Shown: positions 43,149-52,129 of the stretch, one piece after another
Layout of the letters: the number at the start of each line of letters is the position of its first letter
Numbering within the stretch: position 1 is the first letter of the stretch
From: LMUY01 sp964247705
GTDB taxonomy: Bacteria > Pseudomonadota > Alphaproteobacteria > Acetobacterales > Acetobacteraceae
Reading direction: 5' to 3'
DNA length: 64,000 bases
NCBI GenBank assembly: GCA_964247705.1
Contig: CAXTVQ010000007.1
Coordinates: forward strand, 1-64,000
Position numbers and translations under genes: made by a program
Notes under the pieces: model-generated
Told to the model about the DNA's origin: nothing
Database searches by the model: none
What the model saw: the letters and a program-made list of their open reading frames with translations, nothing else

Positions 43149-44266
43149 CAGCGCACCTGCAGGTCGGCTTGCAGCGCGCCGGCCGCCTTGATCGATTGCA
43201 GGATGCTGATCATGTCCCGCGGCCCGACGCCCAGCGAGTTCAGGCTGGCCACGAGATCCCGCAAGGTCGGGCTGCCGTGGATGATGCCGAGTTTTTTGTC
43301 CCCCGAATCGTCCACCTGTATGTTCGTCCGCGGGACCGTGGTCGTGGTGCCGTTGGAAAGCGGACCCGGCTGCGACACTTGCGGCGTCTCCGTAACGCGG
43401 ATGGTGAGGTTGCCTTGCGCGATGGCGACGGTGCTGACCCGCACGTTCGCCCCCATGACGATCGTGCCGCTCGCCTCATCGATCACGACCACGGCGGCGT
43501 TGTCCGGTTCCACGCGCAGATTCTCGATCTGGCCAAGCGCGTCGATCACGTCCCGCCCCTCCAGCACCAGCGCCACCGTCCGCGGATCCTTCGCAGCGGC
43601 CACGCCCGCGCCAAGGGCGGCGTTGATCGCGATGGCGATGCGGCGCGCCGTCGTGAGGTCGGGGTTGCGCAGGCCCAGCCTGAGGTCCGGATGCGCGCCG
43701 AGTTGGTAAGGCAGCTCCTTCTCCACCGTGGCCCCGTTGGCGATGCGCGCCGCGGTGGGCACGTTGCGCGTGACCGAGCTGGCCGCCCCGCGCGCCGAGA
43801 TCGCCCCCGTGGACAGCGCCCCCTGCGCCACGCCGTACACCTCGCCGTCTGCGCCCAGCAGCGGCGTCACCAGCAGCGTGCCGCCCGTCAGGTCCTTGGC
43901 GTCGCCCAGGGCGGAGACGCCGACGTCGATCCGGCTGCCGCCACGGGCGAAGGCGGGCAGGCTGGCGGTGACCATCACGGCGGCCACGTTCTTGGTCGAG
44001 AGCTTGGTCTCCTGGTCGCGTGTGTTCACGCCCAACCGCTCCAGCATGCCGATCAGCGACTGCCGGGTGAAAACGGAGGTGTCCAGCTTGTCCCCGGTGC
44101 CGTTCAGCCCGACCACGAGGCCGTAGCCGACGAGCTGGTTCTCACGGATGCCCTCGATGTCCGCAATGTCCTTGATGCGCACTTGGGCCAAGACGATGGA
44201 GGGCGCCGCGATGATGGCGAGGAGCAGGAGGGCGAGCAGGCGGGCCAATAATAGGGATCTTTCCAT
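43148..44266 (-). CDS. flgI: flagellar P-ring protein FlgI
   Basis: A 372-residue protein with a signal peptide (ALLLLAIIAAPSIVLAQ). VRIKDIADIEGIRENQLVGYGLVVGLNGTGDK and FTRQSLIGMLERLGVN are strong FlgI signatures, and the length matches. It forms the periplasmic P ring around the flagellar rod. It is the first gene of the flgI-flgJ-flgN unit, divergent from fliX. ATG at 44266 begins the hydrophobic signal. Confidence 0.97.
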   Translation of the reverse strand: MERSLLLARLLALLLLAIIAAPSIVLAQVRIKDIADIEGIRENQLVGYGLVVGLNGTGDKLDTSVFTRQSLIGMLERLGVNTRDQETKLSTKNVAAVMVTASLPAFARGGSRIDVGVSALGDAKDLTGGTLLVTPLLGADGEVYGVAQGALSTGAISARGAASSVTRNVPTAARIANGATVEKELPYQLGAHPDLRLGLRNPDLTTARRIAIAINAALGAGVAAAKDPRTVALVLEGRDVIDALGQIENLRVEPDNAAVVVIDEASGTIVMGANVRVSTVAIAQGNLTIRVTETPQVSQPGPLSNGTTTTVPRTNIQVDDSGDKKLGIIHGSPTLRDLVASLNSLGVGPRDMISILQSIKAAGALQADLQVR

Positions 44267-44406
44267 CTCGTTCAGCTTTCCAGGGCAAGACTGCCGCCGT
44301 CCAAAGCGCAAGCGCTGTGCCAGCCCGGTAACCCCCGCTTCACCGCGCTTTCGGATAAGCACCGACCCGGCACGATCTGCCGGTCTAGGCAAAAGGAGCC
44401 GCGCCG

Positions 44407-44793
44407 ATGGTGATCAAGGGTATGGGTAACGTGGCCCCACCGGCCTCATCGAAAGGCCGTACCGGAACCAGCGGTTTCACCGTCGCGGCCGGCAGCGCGG
44501 CCGCGACGGCGGCTCTGTCCGCCGCTGCTCCGCTGGATGGCTTGCTGCTGCTTCAGGAGGCCGAAGATGCGCCGGACCGTGACCGGCGGGCGCGCAAGCA
44601 TGGGCGGGCCGTGCTGGATGCGCTCGCCCGGCTGCAACTGGCCTTGCTCGGTGGGGACCCCGACTCGACGGCGTTGCGCACCCTTGCGGCCCTGATCGAA
44701 CAAGCGCCCGCAGCCGATGACCCGGCGCTACGGACCATGCTGGGCGCCATCGCGCTAAGGGCGGAGGTAGAGCTGGCGCGGGCCGGCATGTGA
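44407..44793 (+). CDS. fliX: FliX-type flagellar assembly regulator
   Basis: A 128-residue protein with a Gly/Ala/Ser-rich N-terminus (KGRTGTSGFTVAAG) and the helical block LDGLLLLQEAEDAPDRDRRARKHGRAVLDALARLQLALLGG. This matches alphaproteobacterial FliX, which couples hook-basal-body assembly to late gene expression through FlbD in Caulobacter. AAGGAG precedes the ATG by about 10 bp. It is divergent from flgI. Confidence 0.85.
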   Translation: MVIKGMGNVAPPASSKGRTGTSGFTVAAGSAAATAALSAAAPLDGLLLLQEAEDAPDRDRRARKHGRAVLDALARLQLALLGGDPDSTALRTLAALIEQAPAADDPALRTMLGAIALRAEVELARAGM

Positions 44794-44861
44794 CCCGGCG
44801 GCGGCAGTATAAAGTTACGACCCGTGCGTGATTAACCACGTAAAAGCACCCCTTTGTGCTC

Positions 44862-44890
44862 TTGGCGACACGAACATGCGCCGCTATACA
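44862..44890 (+). promoter_or_regulatory. candidate sigma-70 promoter for dksA
   Basis: TTGGCG (44862-44867), a 17-bp spacer and TATACA (44885-44890). Each hexamer matches the consensus at four of six positions. Transcription would begin near 44897, about 40 bp before the dksA start. A short hairpin (AGCAC...GTGCT) lies just upstream, ending at 44860. Confidence 0.5.
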
Positions 44891-44937
44891 GCCCGCAAAT
44901 GCGACCAGACGGCGTTGCAGTGCGAAGGATGACGCTT

Positions 44938-45354
44938 ATGATGCTCACCCTGCCTCCTGATTATCGCCCGGGCGAGGCCGAGGAGTTCATGGAACCCCGC
45001 CAAGCCGAATATTTCCGGCAGAAGCTCCTGCGCTGGCGTAACGAATTGCTCCGTGAGGCAGACGGCACCCTGGCCAGCCTGTCCGAGGGCGGCATCCACG
45101 AAGCCGACATCACCGACCGCGCCAGTGTCGAGACGGACCGGGCGCTCGAACTGCGGACCCGGGACCGCGCCCGCAAGCTGATCAGTAAGATCGACCAGGC
45201 ATTGCAGCGGATCGAGGGCGGCACATACGGCTTTTGTGAGGAGACAGGCGAGCCGATCGGCCTCAAGCGCCTCGAAGCCCGCCCGATCGCGACGCTGTCC
45301 ATCGAAGCCCAGGAACGCCACGAGCGCATGGAGCGCGTGCACCGCGACGATTGA
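44938..45354 (+). CDS. dksA: RNA polymerase-binding transcription factor DksA
   Basis: A 138-residue DksA-family protein. MMLTLPPDYRPGEAEEFM, EYFRQKLLRWRNELLRE, the ETDRALELRTRDRARKLISKIDQAL coiled coil and CEETGEPIGLKRLEARPIATL are all present. The zinc-finger region has a single Cys where E. coli DksA has four, the form common in alphaproteobacteria, so zinc binding in the classical way is unlikely. Three ATGs are in frame (44929, 44938, 44941); 44938 has AAGGA eight bases upstream. Confidence 0.93.
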   Translation: MMLTLPPDYRPGEAEEFMEPRQAEYFRQKLLRWRNELLREADGTLASLSEGGIHEADITDRASVETDRALELRTRDRARKLISKIDQALQRIEGGTYGFCEETGEPIGLKRLEARPIATLSIEAQERHERMERVHRDD

Positions 45355-45586
45355 CGCGGCAACCTCGGCCGCGGAGGCGGTGACGCATGCGCGTGGTCGC
45401 AACGGAGAGGATGCCGCTCTCTGGACCAAGTCCCTGGACCGAGCGTTAGGCTCCAGCAATTCGCAGCCTCGCTGAAGCGTTCTGGGCGACATATTGGCCG
45501 GGCAGTTCGCCGGCTTCTCCCAGATCGTCCGGCTCTCCGCGGCATGTCCGATCGGCGACCCGAATAGCCGCCCGAGCCGAACCGCG

Positions 45587-46321
45587 TCAGAACGGCAGCA
45601 GCACGTCCAGCGCCTGCTGCCCGTAGCGCGGTTGCTGCAGATCCGTCAGCGTCCCACGGCCGCCATACGCGATCCGCGCCTCCGCCATCCGGTCGTGGCT
45701 CACCGTGTTGTCGCTCGCGATATCCTGCGGCCGCACCACCCCGCTCACCGTCAGTTCGCGCAGCTCGCTGTTCACCCGCACCTCCTGGCGCGCGGCAACC
45801 ACCAGGTTGCCGTTCGGCAGCACCTGCGTGACCTCGCCCGCCAGCCGCAATGTCACCGTCTCGGCCCGCTTGATCGTGCCGGTGCCGGTGTTGTTGTTCG
45901 TGCTGTTGGTGTTCACCAGATTGTTCACGTTGAGGTTCTTCGATATCAGCTTCGGCAACTGGCTCTCCAAGCCGAGGAAATTGGGCACGCCCGCCTGTTC
46001 CGACCCGGCCCTGGTCGCGCCTGTCGCGTTGGCGAGGTTTGCCGTGTCCGCGATGTTCACGAGCACCGTCAGCACGTCCCCCACCTGGGCCGCCCGCTGG
46101 TCCTTGAAGAACGCGCGGCTGCCGGACCGCCACAGGCTGTTCACCTGGGTGGGCGCCACGTCCACCCGCGGCATCGGCATCGACACCGGCCGCCAGTTCG
46201 GGTCCTTCACCGGGTTGGTGATCGGCGATAGCTCCGGCGGCCGGCCCACCTCCGCGAGTTTGGACAGCGTGCCGCAGCCGGATACCGCCAGCAGCGGTCC
46301 CAACAGCCACCAAGCCCTCAT
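45587..46321 (-). CDS. flgH: flagellar L-ring lipoprotein FlgH
   Basis: A 244-residue outer-membrane ring protein with signal and lipobox (LLAVSGCGTLSKLAEV). NSLWRSGSRAFFKDQRAAQVGDVLTVLV and the region LRLAGEVTQVLPNGNLVVAARQEVRVNSELR are FlgH signatures. It is the last gene of the leftward flgF-flgG-flgA-flgH operon, and its ATG overlaps the flgA stop by 4 bp (ATGA). Confidence 0.97.
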   Translation of the reverse strand: MRAWWLLGPLLAVSGCGTLSKLAEVGRPPELSPITNPVKDPNWRPVSMPMPRVDVAPTQVNSLWRSGSRAFFKDQRAAQVGDVLTVLVNIADTANLANATGATRAGSEQAGVPNFLGLESQLPKLISKNLNVNNLVNTNSTNNNTGTGTIKRAETVTLRLAGEVTQVLPNGNLVVAARQEVRVNSELRELTVSGVVRPQDIASDNTVSHDRMAEARIAYGGRGTLTDLQQPRYGQQALDVLLPF

Positions 46322-47325
46322 CGCGCGGCCACCCGCAGGGCTGCCGGGACCGGCGCACCCGGCGGCAGCAACACCGGCACCGTCCCGCTCACCCGCACCC
46401 GGCCCGTGCCGGCCACCTCCGCGTCCACGATTGCGCGGGACTGGGTGTTCAGCACCCGCACATGCTCGCCCAATGCGCCGCTATCCATCGCAATGCCCTG
46501 GGCCGAAAGCGAAATGCCCGGCGCTTCCAACTGCATCTGAACCGCTTCACCTTTCTGGACCATGAACGGCCGGCTCAGATCGGCCAGCAGCAGCGGCGCG
46601 CCTGGCCCGACAGGGTGGCGCAGCGCCATACCGACCGCCTGCGCAGCCACTTGTGCCACTTCGCCCCGGATCGCCGTCGCACGGAGCCGTGCTTGCTGGA
46701 TGTCTCCGGCAGCGATCACGTCCCCCGGCATCATACGGTGCGCTGCGACCGGCAACTCCACCATCTCCACCACCCGGCCGGATAGTCGGGCATGCGCCGG
46801 CGCCATCCCCGCCGCCGTCACGGACAGTACGGCGGTGAAACGGCCCTCTGCCGGATTGTAGTCCAACTGCCCGACCTCGCCCCGCGCCGTCGCGTCGGCC
46901 GGCACCGTCGGCGCCAAGTAGCCGGGCATGTCGACATCCGCATCCGCGGACACGCCCGCTGTTCGCAGGGCTGCGCGCAAGGCGGTGACGGCTTCGTCCC
47001 GCGGAAAGGCTCGTCCTGGGCGCTCCAGCACGATGCGCTCCGCCGTGCTCGCCGGGCGCCAGTCCACGTTGAACTGCCGTGCGATGGCGGCCAATTGCGC
47101 CGACTCGACCACGATGCGCCCGCCGGGTTCCGGACCGGGGCCGATCGCACGATCCTGTTCCACGCCGTCCCACATGTCCGATAACCGCACCGTCGGGTCG
47201 GACAGGGTCGTGCCGCCGCGCAATGTGGCGGCATCGACCGGCTGCGCGACCAGGCAGGGCAGGGCGAGCAGGCAGGGCAGGGCGAGAACGACCAGCAGCG
47301 GCGGGGGAACGCGCATGGCGGTCAC
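46318..47325 (-). CDS. flgA: flagellar P-ring chaperone FlgA
   Basis: A 335-residue protein with a signal peptide (LLVVLALPCLLALPCLVAQP) and the SAF-type C-terminal part (MMPGDVIAAGDIQQARLR, then PFMVQKGEAVQMQLEAPGISLSAQG). It acts in the periplasm as chaperone for the P ring. It is long for the family because of the N-terminal extension. GTG at 47325 overlaps the flgG stop (GTGA); the ATG at 47316 is a possible start with the same signal. Confidence 0.93.
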   Translation of the reverse strand: MTAMRVPPPLLVVLALPCLLALPCLVAQPVDAATLRGGTTLSDPTVRLSDMWDGVEQDRAIGPGPEPGGRIVVESAQLAAIARQFNVDWRPASTAERIVLERPGRAFPRDEAVTALRAALRTAGVSADADVDMPGYLAPTVPADATARGEVGQLDYNPAEGRFTAVLSVTAAGMAPAHARLSGRVVEMVELPVAAHRMMPGDVIAAGDIQQARLRATAIRGEVAQVAAQAVGMALRHPVGPGAPLLLADLSRPFMVQKGEAVQMQLEAPGISLSAQGIAMDSGALGEHVRVLNTQSRAIVDAEVAGTGRVRVSGTVPVLLPPGAPVPAALRVAAR

Positions 47326-48107
47326 CGCAGGTTCGTCAGGGTGGAGAGCATCTGATCGGACGTCGTGATGACCTTGCTGTTCATCTCGTAGGCGCGTTGC
47401 GCGGTGATCAGGTTGGATATCTCCGTCACCACGTTCACGTTCGAGCCCTCGACGAAACCCTGCATCACGCTGCCGAACCCGGCCGATGTCGGGTTTCCGG
47501 TCACCGGGTTGCCGCTGGCCGCACTCTGCAGGAACAGGTTGTCGCCCTGTGCGTCGAGCCCGGCCTCGTTCGGAAACACCGCGAGTTGGATCGTGCCCAC
47601 CGTGGTCGGCGCCGCCTGTCCGGCCTGGCTCGCCTGCACCGCGCCGTTCGAGCTGATGGTGACCGAGGTCGCGTTGGTCGGCACCACGATCCCCCCCGCG
47701 ATCGGGTAGCCGTCCGCCGTCACGATCGTGCCGTCCGGCGCCAGGCCGAACGTGCCGTCCCGCGTGTAAGCCGTCTCGCCGGAGGGCAGGGTGACCGGGA
47801 AGTATCCGTTGCCCTGGATCGCGAGGTCCAGGCTATTGGACGTTTGCTGCAGCGTGCCCTGTTCGCTGATGCGGTAGATCGCGGCCGTGCGCACGCCGAG
47901 CCCGATCTGCGCACCCGCTGGCACAACCGTTCCGGTATCCGATGTGTTGGACCCGACCCGGCGCAGGTTCTCGTAGATCAAATCCTGGAACTCCGCCCGG
48001 CGGCGCTTGAACCCCGTCGTCGTCATGTTGGCCAGGTTGTTGGAAATGACGTCCACATTGGTTTGCTGGGCCTGCATTCCGGTGGAAGCGATGTCGAGCG
48101 AGCGCAT
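47322..48107 (-). CDS. flgG: flagellar distal rod protein FlgG
   Basis: A 261-residue rod protein. The N-terminus MRSLDIASTGMQAQQTNVDVISNNLANMTTTGFKRRRAEF and the C-terminal EGSNVNVVTEISNLITAQRAYEMNSKVI form the coiled rod/hook pair shared by the family. The length of about 260 residues and the C-terminal TLTNLR fit FlgG. Translation starts 12 bp after the flgF stop. Confidence 0.97.
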   Translation of the reverse strand: MRSLDIASTGMQAQQTNVDVISNNLANMTTTGFKRRRAEFQDLIYENLRRVGSNTSDTGTVVPAGAQIGLGVRTAAIYRISEQGTLQQTSNSLDLAIQGNGYFPVTLPSGETAYTRDGTFGLAPDGTIVTADGYPIAGGIVVPTNATSVTISSNGAVQASQAGQAAPTTVGTIQLAVFPNEAGLDAQGDNLFLQSAASGNPVTGNPTSAGFGSVMQGFVEGSNVNVVTEISNLITAQRAYEMNSKVITTSDQMLSTLTNLR

Positions 48108-48119
48108 GTGAAGTGGTCC

Positions 48120-48860
48120 TTAGCCCTGGTGCTGGGTCAGCTTGTCGATGGCGGATTGTTCGCGCTGGCCCTCGGCCTCCACGAACTGGCTGATGAACTG
48201 GAACTCGCGCAGATCGTTCATCATACGTGTCGTTTCGGCCACGGGTTGAACGTTGCTCTCCTCCAGTGCCCCGGCAACGACCTTGGGCTGCGTCACCGGC
48301 GTGGTCGGCGTGTCGGCGTTGAGCAGCCGGTCCCCGAGCAGGTGCATGCGGTTCGCATCGGCCGGCTGTACCACGCCGATCTTGCCCAGTCTCCCGTTCT
48401 CGCTGGAAAGCGTGCCGTCCCCCGCGACCTGCAGCGCCGTGTCCGCCGCCGCGACCCGCACCGGCTTGCCCGTCGTGTCCAGCAGCGCGTTGCCGTCAGC
48501 GTCCGCCACCGTGCCGTCCGCCTGCAGCTCGAACCGGCCGGCACGGGTCAGCATCGGGCCGGCCTTGCTCTGCACGGTGAAGAAACCTGGGCCGGTGATC
48601 GCCAGGTCCAGCGGGTTGGCGGTGTGGCTGAGTGCCCCGGCCGCTTGGTCCCGGTAGGTGGCGCGGTCCTGGGTGTAGGCCAGCACGCGCCCGCCCCGCA
48701 CGGAGTCGGTGCCGGACTGACGGCTCAGCCAGTCGGCGAACAGCGTGCGCTGGGTCTTGAAGCCGGGCGTGTCGGCGTTGGCGATGTTGGTCGCGGTGAC
48801 GTCCATCGCCCGTTGTTGGGCCACGAGGCGGGAAAGCGCGACGGTCGAGGCGTTCTGCAT
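48120..48860 (-). CDS. flgF: flagellar proximal rod protein FlgF
   Basis: A 246-residue rod protein starting MQNASTVALSRLVAQQRAMDVTATNIANADTPGFK, with NPLDLAITGPGFFTVQSKAG and the C-terminal ESNVQPVAETTRMMNDLREFQFISQFVE. It is the first gene of the flgF-G-A-H operon. The ATG at 48860 matches the family start; an upstream start (48899) would add 13 residues unrelated to it. Confidence 0.95.
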   Translation of the reverse strand: MQNASTVALSRLVAQQRAMDVTATNIANADTPGFKTQRTLFADWLSRQSGTDSVRGGRVLAYTQDRATYRDQAAGALSHTANPLDLAITGPGFFTVQSKAGPMLTRAGRFELQADGTVADADGNALLDTTGKPVRVAAADTALQVAGDGTLSSENGRLGKIGVVQPADANRMHLLGDRLLNADTPTTPVTQPKVVAGALEESNVQPVAETTRMMNDLREFQFISQFVEAEGQREQSAIDKLTQHQG

Positions 48861-49099
48861 TGGGGTGGCATCCAGTCCGTTCGCTACGGCCTTCCGCAAG
48901 CCATGTGCCAGCGTGTCCGCATTGGTTTCCGGCCTGAAAGCGCCGGAGCAGCTAGGGGCGCAACATGCCCTCCGGCAGATCCTGCCGGGTCAACACGTCC
49001 AGCGCTGCCCCGCCAACCCGCGAGTGCCGGGTGAAGCGCGTTCGATCTTCCGGATAAGGTGCGAGTTACGTGCGCACGGTAATACCTGTGGAGGCAGCC

Positions 49100-49336
49100 A
49101 TGGTGGTTTTGGCAGTCGCGATTGCTGCGGCTTGGGCGATCATGCTGGGAGCCGCCTATCTGGGGCGCGCCATCCTTCGGCTCGGCAGGGCCAAGGCGGT
49201 TGGGTTGGTAGCCGCATCATACCTGCTCTGCGCGGCGCTTACGCTCGTTTGGTTCGGCTTCGGGTTGTCGGGTCTGCTCGGCATCACCGGATTGCTGCTG
49301 CCTTGCGCGATGGCTTTCCTGCTGGTGGCCTACTGA
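49100..49336 (+). CDS. small hydrophobic membrane protein, 78 aa
   Basis: A 78-residue protein with three hydrophobic stretches (MVVLAVAIAAAWAIMLGAAYLG, AVGLVAASYLLCAALTLVWFGFGL, LLGITGLLLPCAMAFLLVAY). The ATG is preceded by GGAGGCAGCC, a strong ribosome site. It lies between the flgF and fliL operons, 73 bp before fliL. Function unknown. It might be a flagellar or envelope protein by location only. Confidence 0.6.
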   Translation: MVVLAVAIAAAWAIMLGAAYLGRAILRLGRAKAVGLVAASYLLCAALTLVWFGFGLSGLLGITGLLLPCAMAFLLVAY

Positions 49337-49350
49337 GCCTGCCGAAGCCG

Positions 49351-49366
49351 TTTCCCTCTTGTTAAC
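49351..49366 (+). promoter_or_regulatory. candidate CtrA box upstream of fliL
   Basis: TTTC-N7-TTAAC, matching the CtrA consensus TTAA-N7-TTAAC at six of eight core positions plus the trailing C. It lies 44 bp before the fliL ATG. It is one of two such sites in the flagellar locus (the other precedes flgB). Confidence 0.35.
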
Positions 49367-49409
49367 CCTTCTGGCCCACACTCCCCTAAGCGAAATCGGG
49401 GTAGGTTCC

Positions 49410-49940
49410 ATGAGTGCTGCTGCAGCGACCGCGGGGAAGGCGGACCCCGCCAAGGACGGCTCGGCAGGCAAGAAGGGCGGCAAGAAAAAGCTGATTCTGC
49501 TCGCCGTGCCGCTCCTGCTGATCGCGATCGGCGCCGGGCTCTGGTTCACCGGGATCCTGCCCGGCCTACTGGGCATGTCTCACCCCCCGGCCGCCGCGGC
49601 CGACGAGCATGGGGCGAAGGAGGCGGGGCCCCACGTGCCCGTCTTCGTCGAACTGCCGGAGATGGTTGCCAACCTGAACGCACCTGGCCGCCGCGCGTCC
49701 TTCGTCAAGATCCAGGCGAGGGTAGAGCTGGCCAAAGCGGAGGACCAGGCAGCTTTCACTGCCGCCCAACCCCGCGTGATCGACCTGTTCCAAACCTACC
49801 TGCGGGAGATGCGGCCTGAAGAACTGCGCGGCTCGGCCGGGACGTATCGCCTGCGGGAGGAGTTGATCACCCGCGCCAACATCGCCGTCGCCCCGGCTCG
49901 GGTCGTGGATGTGCTGTTCACTGAGCTTCTTGTCCAATGA
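49410..49940 (+). CDS. fliL: flagellar basal-body protein FliL
   Basis: A 176-residue inner-membrane protein: a Lys/Gly-rich N-terminus, one transmembrane helix (LILLAVPLLLIAIGAGLWFTGIL), then a periplasmic domain with VFVELPEMVANLNAPGRRASFVKIQ and the LREELITRANI end. It stabilises the stator units at the motor. ATG at 49410 chosen because it begins the usual short cytoplasmic tail. The stop overlaps the fliM start (ATGA). Confidence 0.93.
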   Translation: MSAAAATAGKADPAKDGSAGKKGGKKKLILLAVPLLLIAIGAGLWFTGILPGLLGMSHPPAAAADEHGAKEAGPHVPVFVELPEMVANLNAPGRRASFVKIQARVELAKAEDQAAFTAAQPRVIDLFQTYLREMRPEELRGSAGTYRLREELITRANIAVAPARVVDVLFTELLVQ

Positions 49941-50977
49941 GCGGTAGTGACGAGGCGCTGGCGTCTGCGTGGGCCGCCGACACTGGGGCCACTGGCGAAT
50001 CTGCTTCACCTGCGAGGGTGTTGAACCAAGCGGAAATCGACAGCCTCCTAGGCTTCGATGACGGCCCCGCCTCTGAGGATAGCCGGTCCGGCATCCACCG
50101 CATCATCTCCTCCGGCCTCGTCTCCTACGAACGCCTGCCGATGCTGGAGATCGTGTTCGACCGGCTGGTCCGCATCATGTCCACCAGCCTGCGCAACTTC
50201 ACGTCCGACAACGTAGACGTCTCGATAGACAACATCTTGTCGTTGCGGTTCGGCGACTACCTGAACTCGATCCCCCTGCCGGCCATGCTCGCCGTGTTCA
50301 AGGCTGAGGAATGGGACAATTACGGCCTCATGGTCGTGGACTCGGCGATGATCTATTCGATCGTGGACGTGCTGCTCGGTGGCCGCCGCGGGACGGCAGC
50401 CATGCGGATCGAAGGACGGCCCTACACCACGATCGAGCGCACTCTGGTCGAACGGCTGATCCAAGTCGTGCTGGCAGACCTCTCGGCCAGCTTCGATCCG
50501 CTTTGCCCGGTGACGTTCAAATTTGAGCGGCTCGAGGTCAATCCGCGCTTCGCCACGATCAGCCGCCTATCCAACGCCGCGGTGCTCGCCCGGCTACGGG
50601 TGGACATGGAAGACCGTGGCGGCCGGATGGAGCTGCTGCTTCCTTACGCCACGCTCGAGCCGGTGCGCGAGTTGCTGCTCCAGCAATTCATGGGCGAGAA
50701 ATTCGGCCGCGACAGCATTTGGGAGACCCACCTGGCCGAGGAGCTATGGGCCACGGACGTCGATATCGATGTCGTCCTGGACGAGCAAGTGATGAGCTTG
50801 GCGGACGTGATGGCATTGCAGCCGGGTAGCCAAATCGTACTGGGCAGTAGCCCGGGTAGCCCCGTCCAGTTGCGCTGCGGCGCCGTGACCTTGTTCGAGG
50901 GACGTGTAGGTCGCCGCAAGAACCGGGTCGCTGTGCGGATCGAGCAAGAGGTCGCGCAATTGCCGCGGCAGGCTTGA
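49937..50977 (+). CDS. fliM: flagellar motor switch protein FliM
   Basis: A 346-residue C-ring protein. The N-terminal VLNQAEIDSLLGFDDG is the CheY-P binding helix; GLVSYERLPMLEIVFDRLVRIMSTSLRNFT and DYLNSIPLPAMLAVFKAEEW are central signatures, and the C-terminal SpoA-like part includes LQPGSQIVLG. It is coupled to fliL by a 4-bp overlap. No fliN or fliG lies in this window. Confidence 0.96.
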   Translation: MSGSDEALASAWAADTGATGESASPARVLNQAEIDSLLGFDDGPASEDSRSGIHRIISSGLVSYERLPMLEIVFDRLVRIMSTSLRNFTSDNVDVSIDNILSLRFGDYLNSIPLPAMLAVFKAEEWDNYGLMVVDSAMIYSIVDVLLGGRRGTAAMRIEGRPYTTIERTLVERLIQVVLADLSASFDPLCPVTFKFERLEVNPRFATISRLSNAAVLARLRVDMEDRGGRMELLLPYATLEPVRELLLQQFMGEKFGRDSIWETHLAEELWATDVDIDVVLDEQVMSLADVMALQPGSQIVLGSSPGSPVQLRCGAVTLFEGRVGRRKNRVAVRIEQEVAQLPRQA

Positions 50978-50990
50978 AGGAGCGCAAGGC

Positions 50991-51437
50991 ATGGGCGGCT
51001 GGCAAGTCCTTCTTGAACTCGGGTTGATTGGGCTTCTCGGGGCGACGTTGTTCCATGCGCTGCGGCTCGAACGGGCTCTAGGTGTCATCCGCCGCGACCG
51101 TGTGGAGCTACAGATCTTGCTGCAAGGCTTCAACGACAGCACGCGCCAAGCGGAACACGCCACCGAACGCCTACGTGGCGCGGCGGAAGGCGCTGGTCGG
51201 CACGTCACCCGGCAGATTGAGGCAGCGGCCACCCTGAAGGACGACCTTGTCGCTCTGATCGACCGCGGCGAGAGGCTTGCAGACCGGATGGACGATCTTG
51301 TTCGGACCAATCGCGAACCCGAGATGCCGCTCCGCCGTCAAGTCTCGGCTGAGCCCGATCTCGCCGCCACGGCCGCAATCCGCGTCCGCAGCCAAGCCGA
51401 GCGTGATCTGCTCCGTGCACTCAAGGTCACCCGGTGA
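50991..51437 (+). CDS. DUF6468 flagellar-associated protein
   Basis: A 148-residue protein with an N-terminal transmembrane helix (WQVLLELGLIGLLGATLFHALRLE) and a long helical region rich in Arg/Glu/Ala (QAEHATERLRGAAEGAGRHV). It matches the small family found between fliM and motE-type genes in alphaproteobacteria. It probably sits at the inner membrane near the motor. Stop overlaps the next start. Confidence 0.75.
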   Translation: MGGWQVLLELGLIGLLGATLFHALRLERALGVIRRDRVELQILLQGFNDSTRQAEHATERLRGAAEGAGRHVTRQIEAAATLKDDLVALIDRGERLADRMDDLVRTNREPEMPLRRQVSAEPDLAATAAIRVRSQAERDLLRALKVTR

Positions 51438-52129
51438 TGCGCCTTCGCTTACTGCCGATCACGATCGGAGTCGGCGGGCTTCTGCTCGTCAGCAAGTCGG
51501 TGGCCTTGATAGCGCCCTACCTCCCGGGGAACCCGGCCGTCTATGAGGTGGTCGTCCCACTGGCTGCAGCCACAGAGACGAGCCATCCGGCTCCGCCCCC
51601 CTCAGCTTCACGGCCGCCAAGTCCCGCACCCGCGTCAGCGATTGCCTCTAAGCCAAGTGATCCGCCACCCCCCGTCATCAGCGATGAGGAACGCCAGCTA
51701 CTGCAGGACCTGCGAGCCCGGCGCAACGAGCTAGAAGCGCGGGAGCGGACGCTGGTCGAACGGGAAGGCGTGCTGAACGCCGCCGAGCAACGCATCGTCG
51801 CCCGGGCCGCCGAACTCGGCGCGTTGCAGACGAAGCTCGAGCAATTGGAGAAGAACCGCGTCCAACGGGATGACGCCAACTGGGCCGGTCTCGTGAAAGT
51901 CTACGAGACGATGAAGCCGCGCGATGCCGCTGCGATCTTCGCCGACATGGACATGGCGGTGCTGCTCCAGATCACTGACCGTATGCGTGAAGCCAAAATG
52001 GCCCCCATCTTCGGAGCTATGCCGCCGGACCGCGCACGCCTGATCACGGCACAACTGGCCGCCAAACGTAGCCGAGCCACAACGCTTGATCATCCTGAAA
52101 CGACAGACGAAGGATCGCCCCGCCCATGA
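51437..52129 (+). CDS. MotE-like periplasmic motility protein
   Basis: A 230-residue protein with an N-terminal membrane anchor (LPITIGVGGLLLVSKSVALI), a Pro-rich linker, a coiled coil (EERQLLQDLRARRNELEARERTLVEREGVL), and the C-terminal block YETMKPRDAAAIFADMDMAVLLQITDRM, which matches the MgtE-N/MotE domain that assists MotC folding in rhizobia. ATG at 51437 overlaps the previous stop (TGATG); a GTG three bases earlier is an alternative. Confidence 0.85.
   Translation: MRLRLLPITIGVGGLLLVSKSVALIAPYLPGNPAVYEVVVPLAAATETSHPAPPPSASRPPSPAPASAIASKPSDPPPPVISDEERQLLQDLRARRNELEARERTLVEREGVLNAAEQRIVARAAELGALQTKLEQLEKNRVQRDDANWAGLVKVYETMKPRDAAAIFADMDMAVLLQITDRMREAKMAPIFGAMPPDRARLITAQLAAKRSRATTLDHPETTDEGSPRP

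Noticed and set aside
44365..44390. sigma-54 promoter before fliX (GGCACG...TGCC)
   Set aside because: The GG and GC doublets are eight bases apart, not ten.
45355..45586. Small open frames between dksA and flgH
   Set aside because: No ribosome site, no hydrophobic or domain pattern; convergent intergenic DNA.
47079..49034. 651-codon plus-strand frame
   Set aside because: Antisense to flgA, flgG and flgF, all recognisable on the minus strand.
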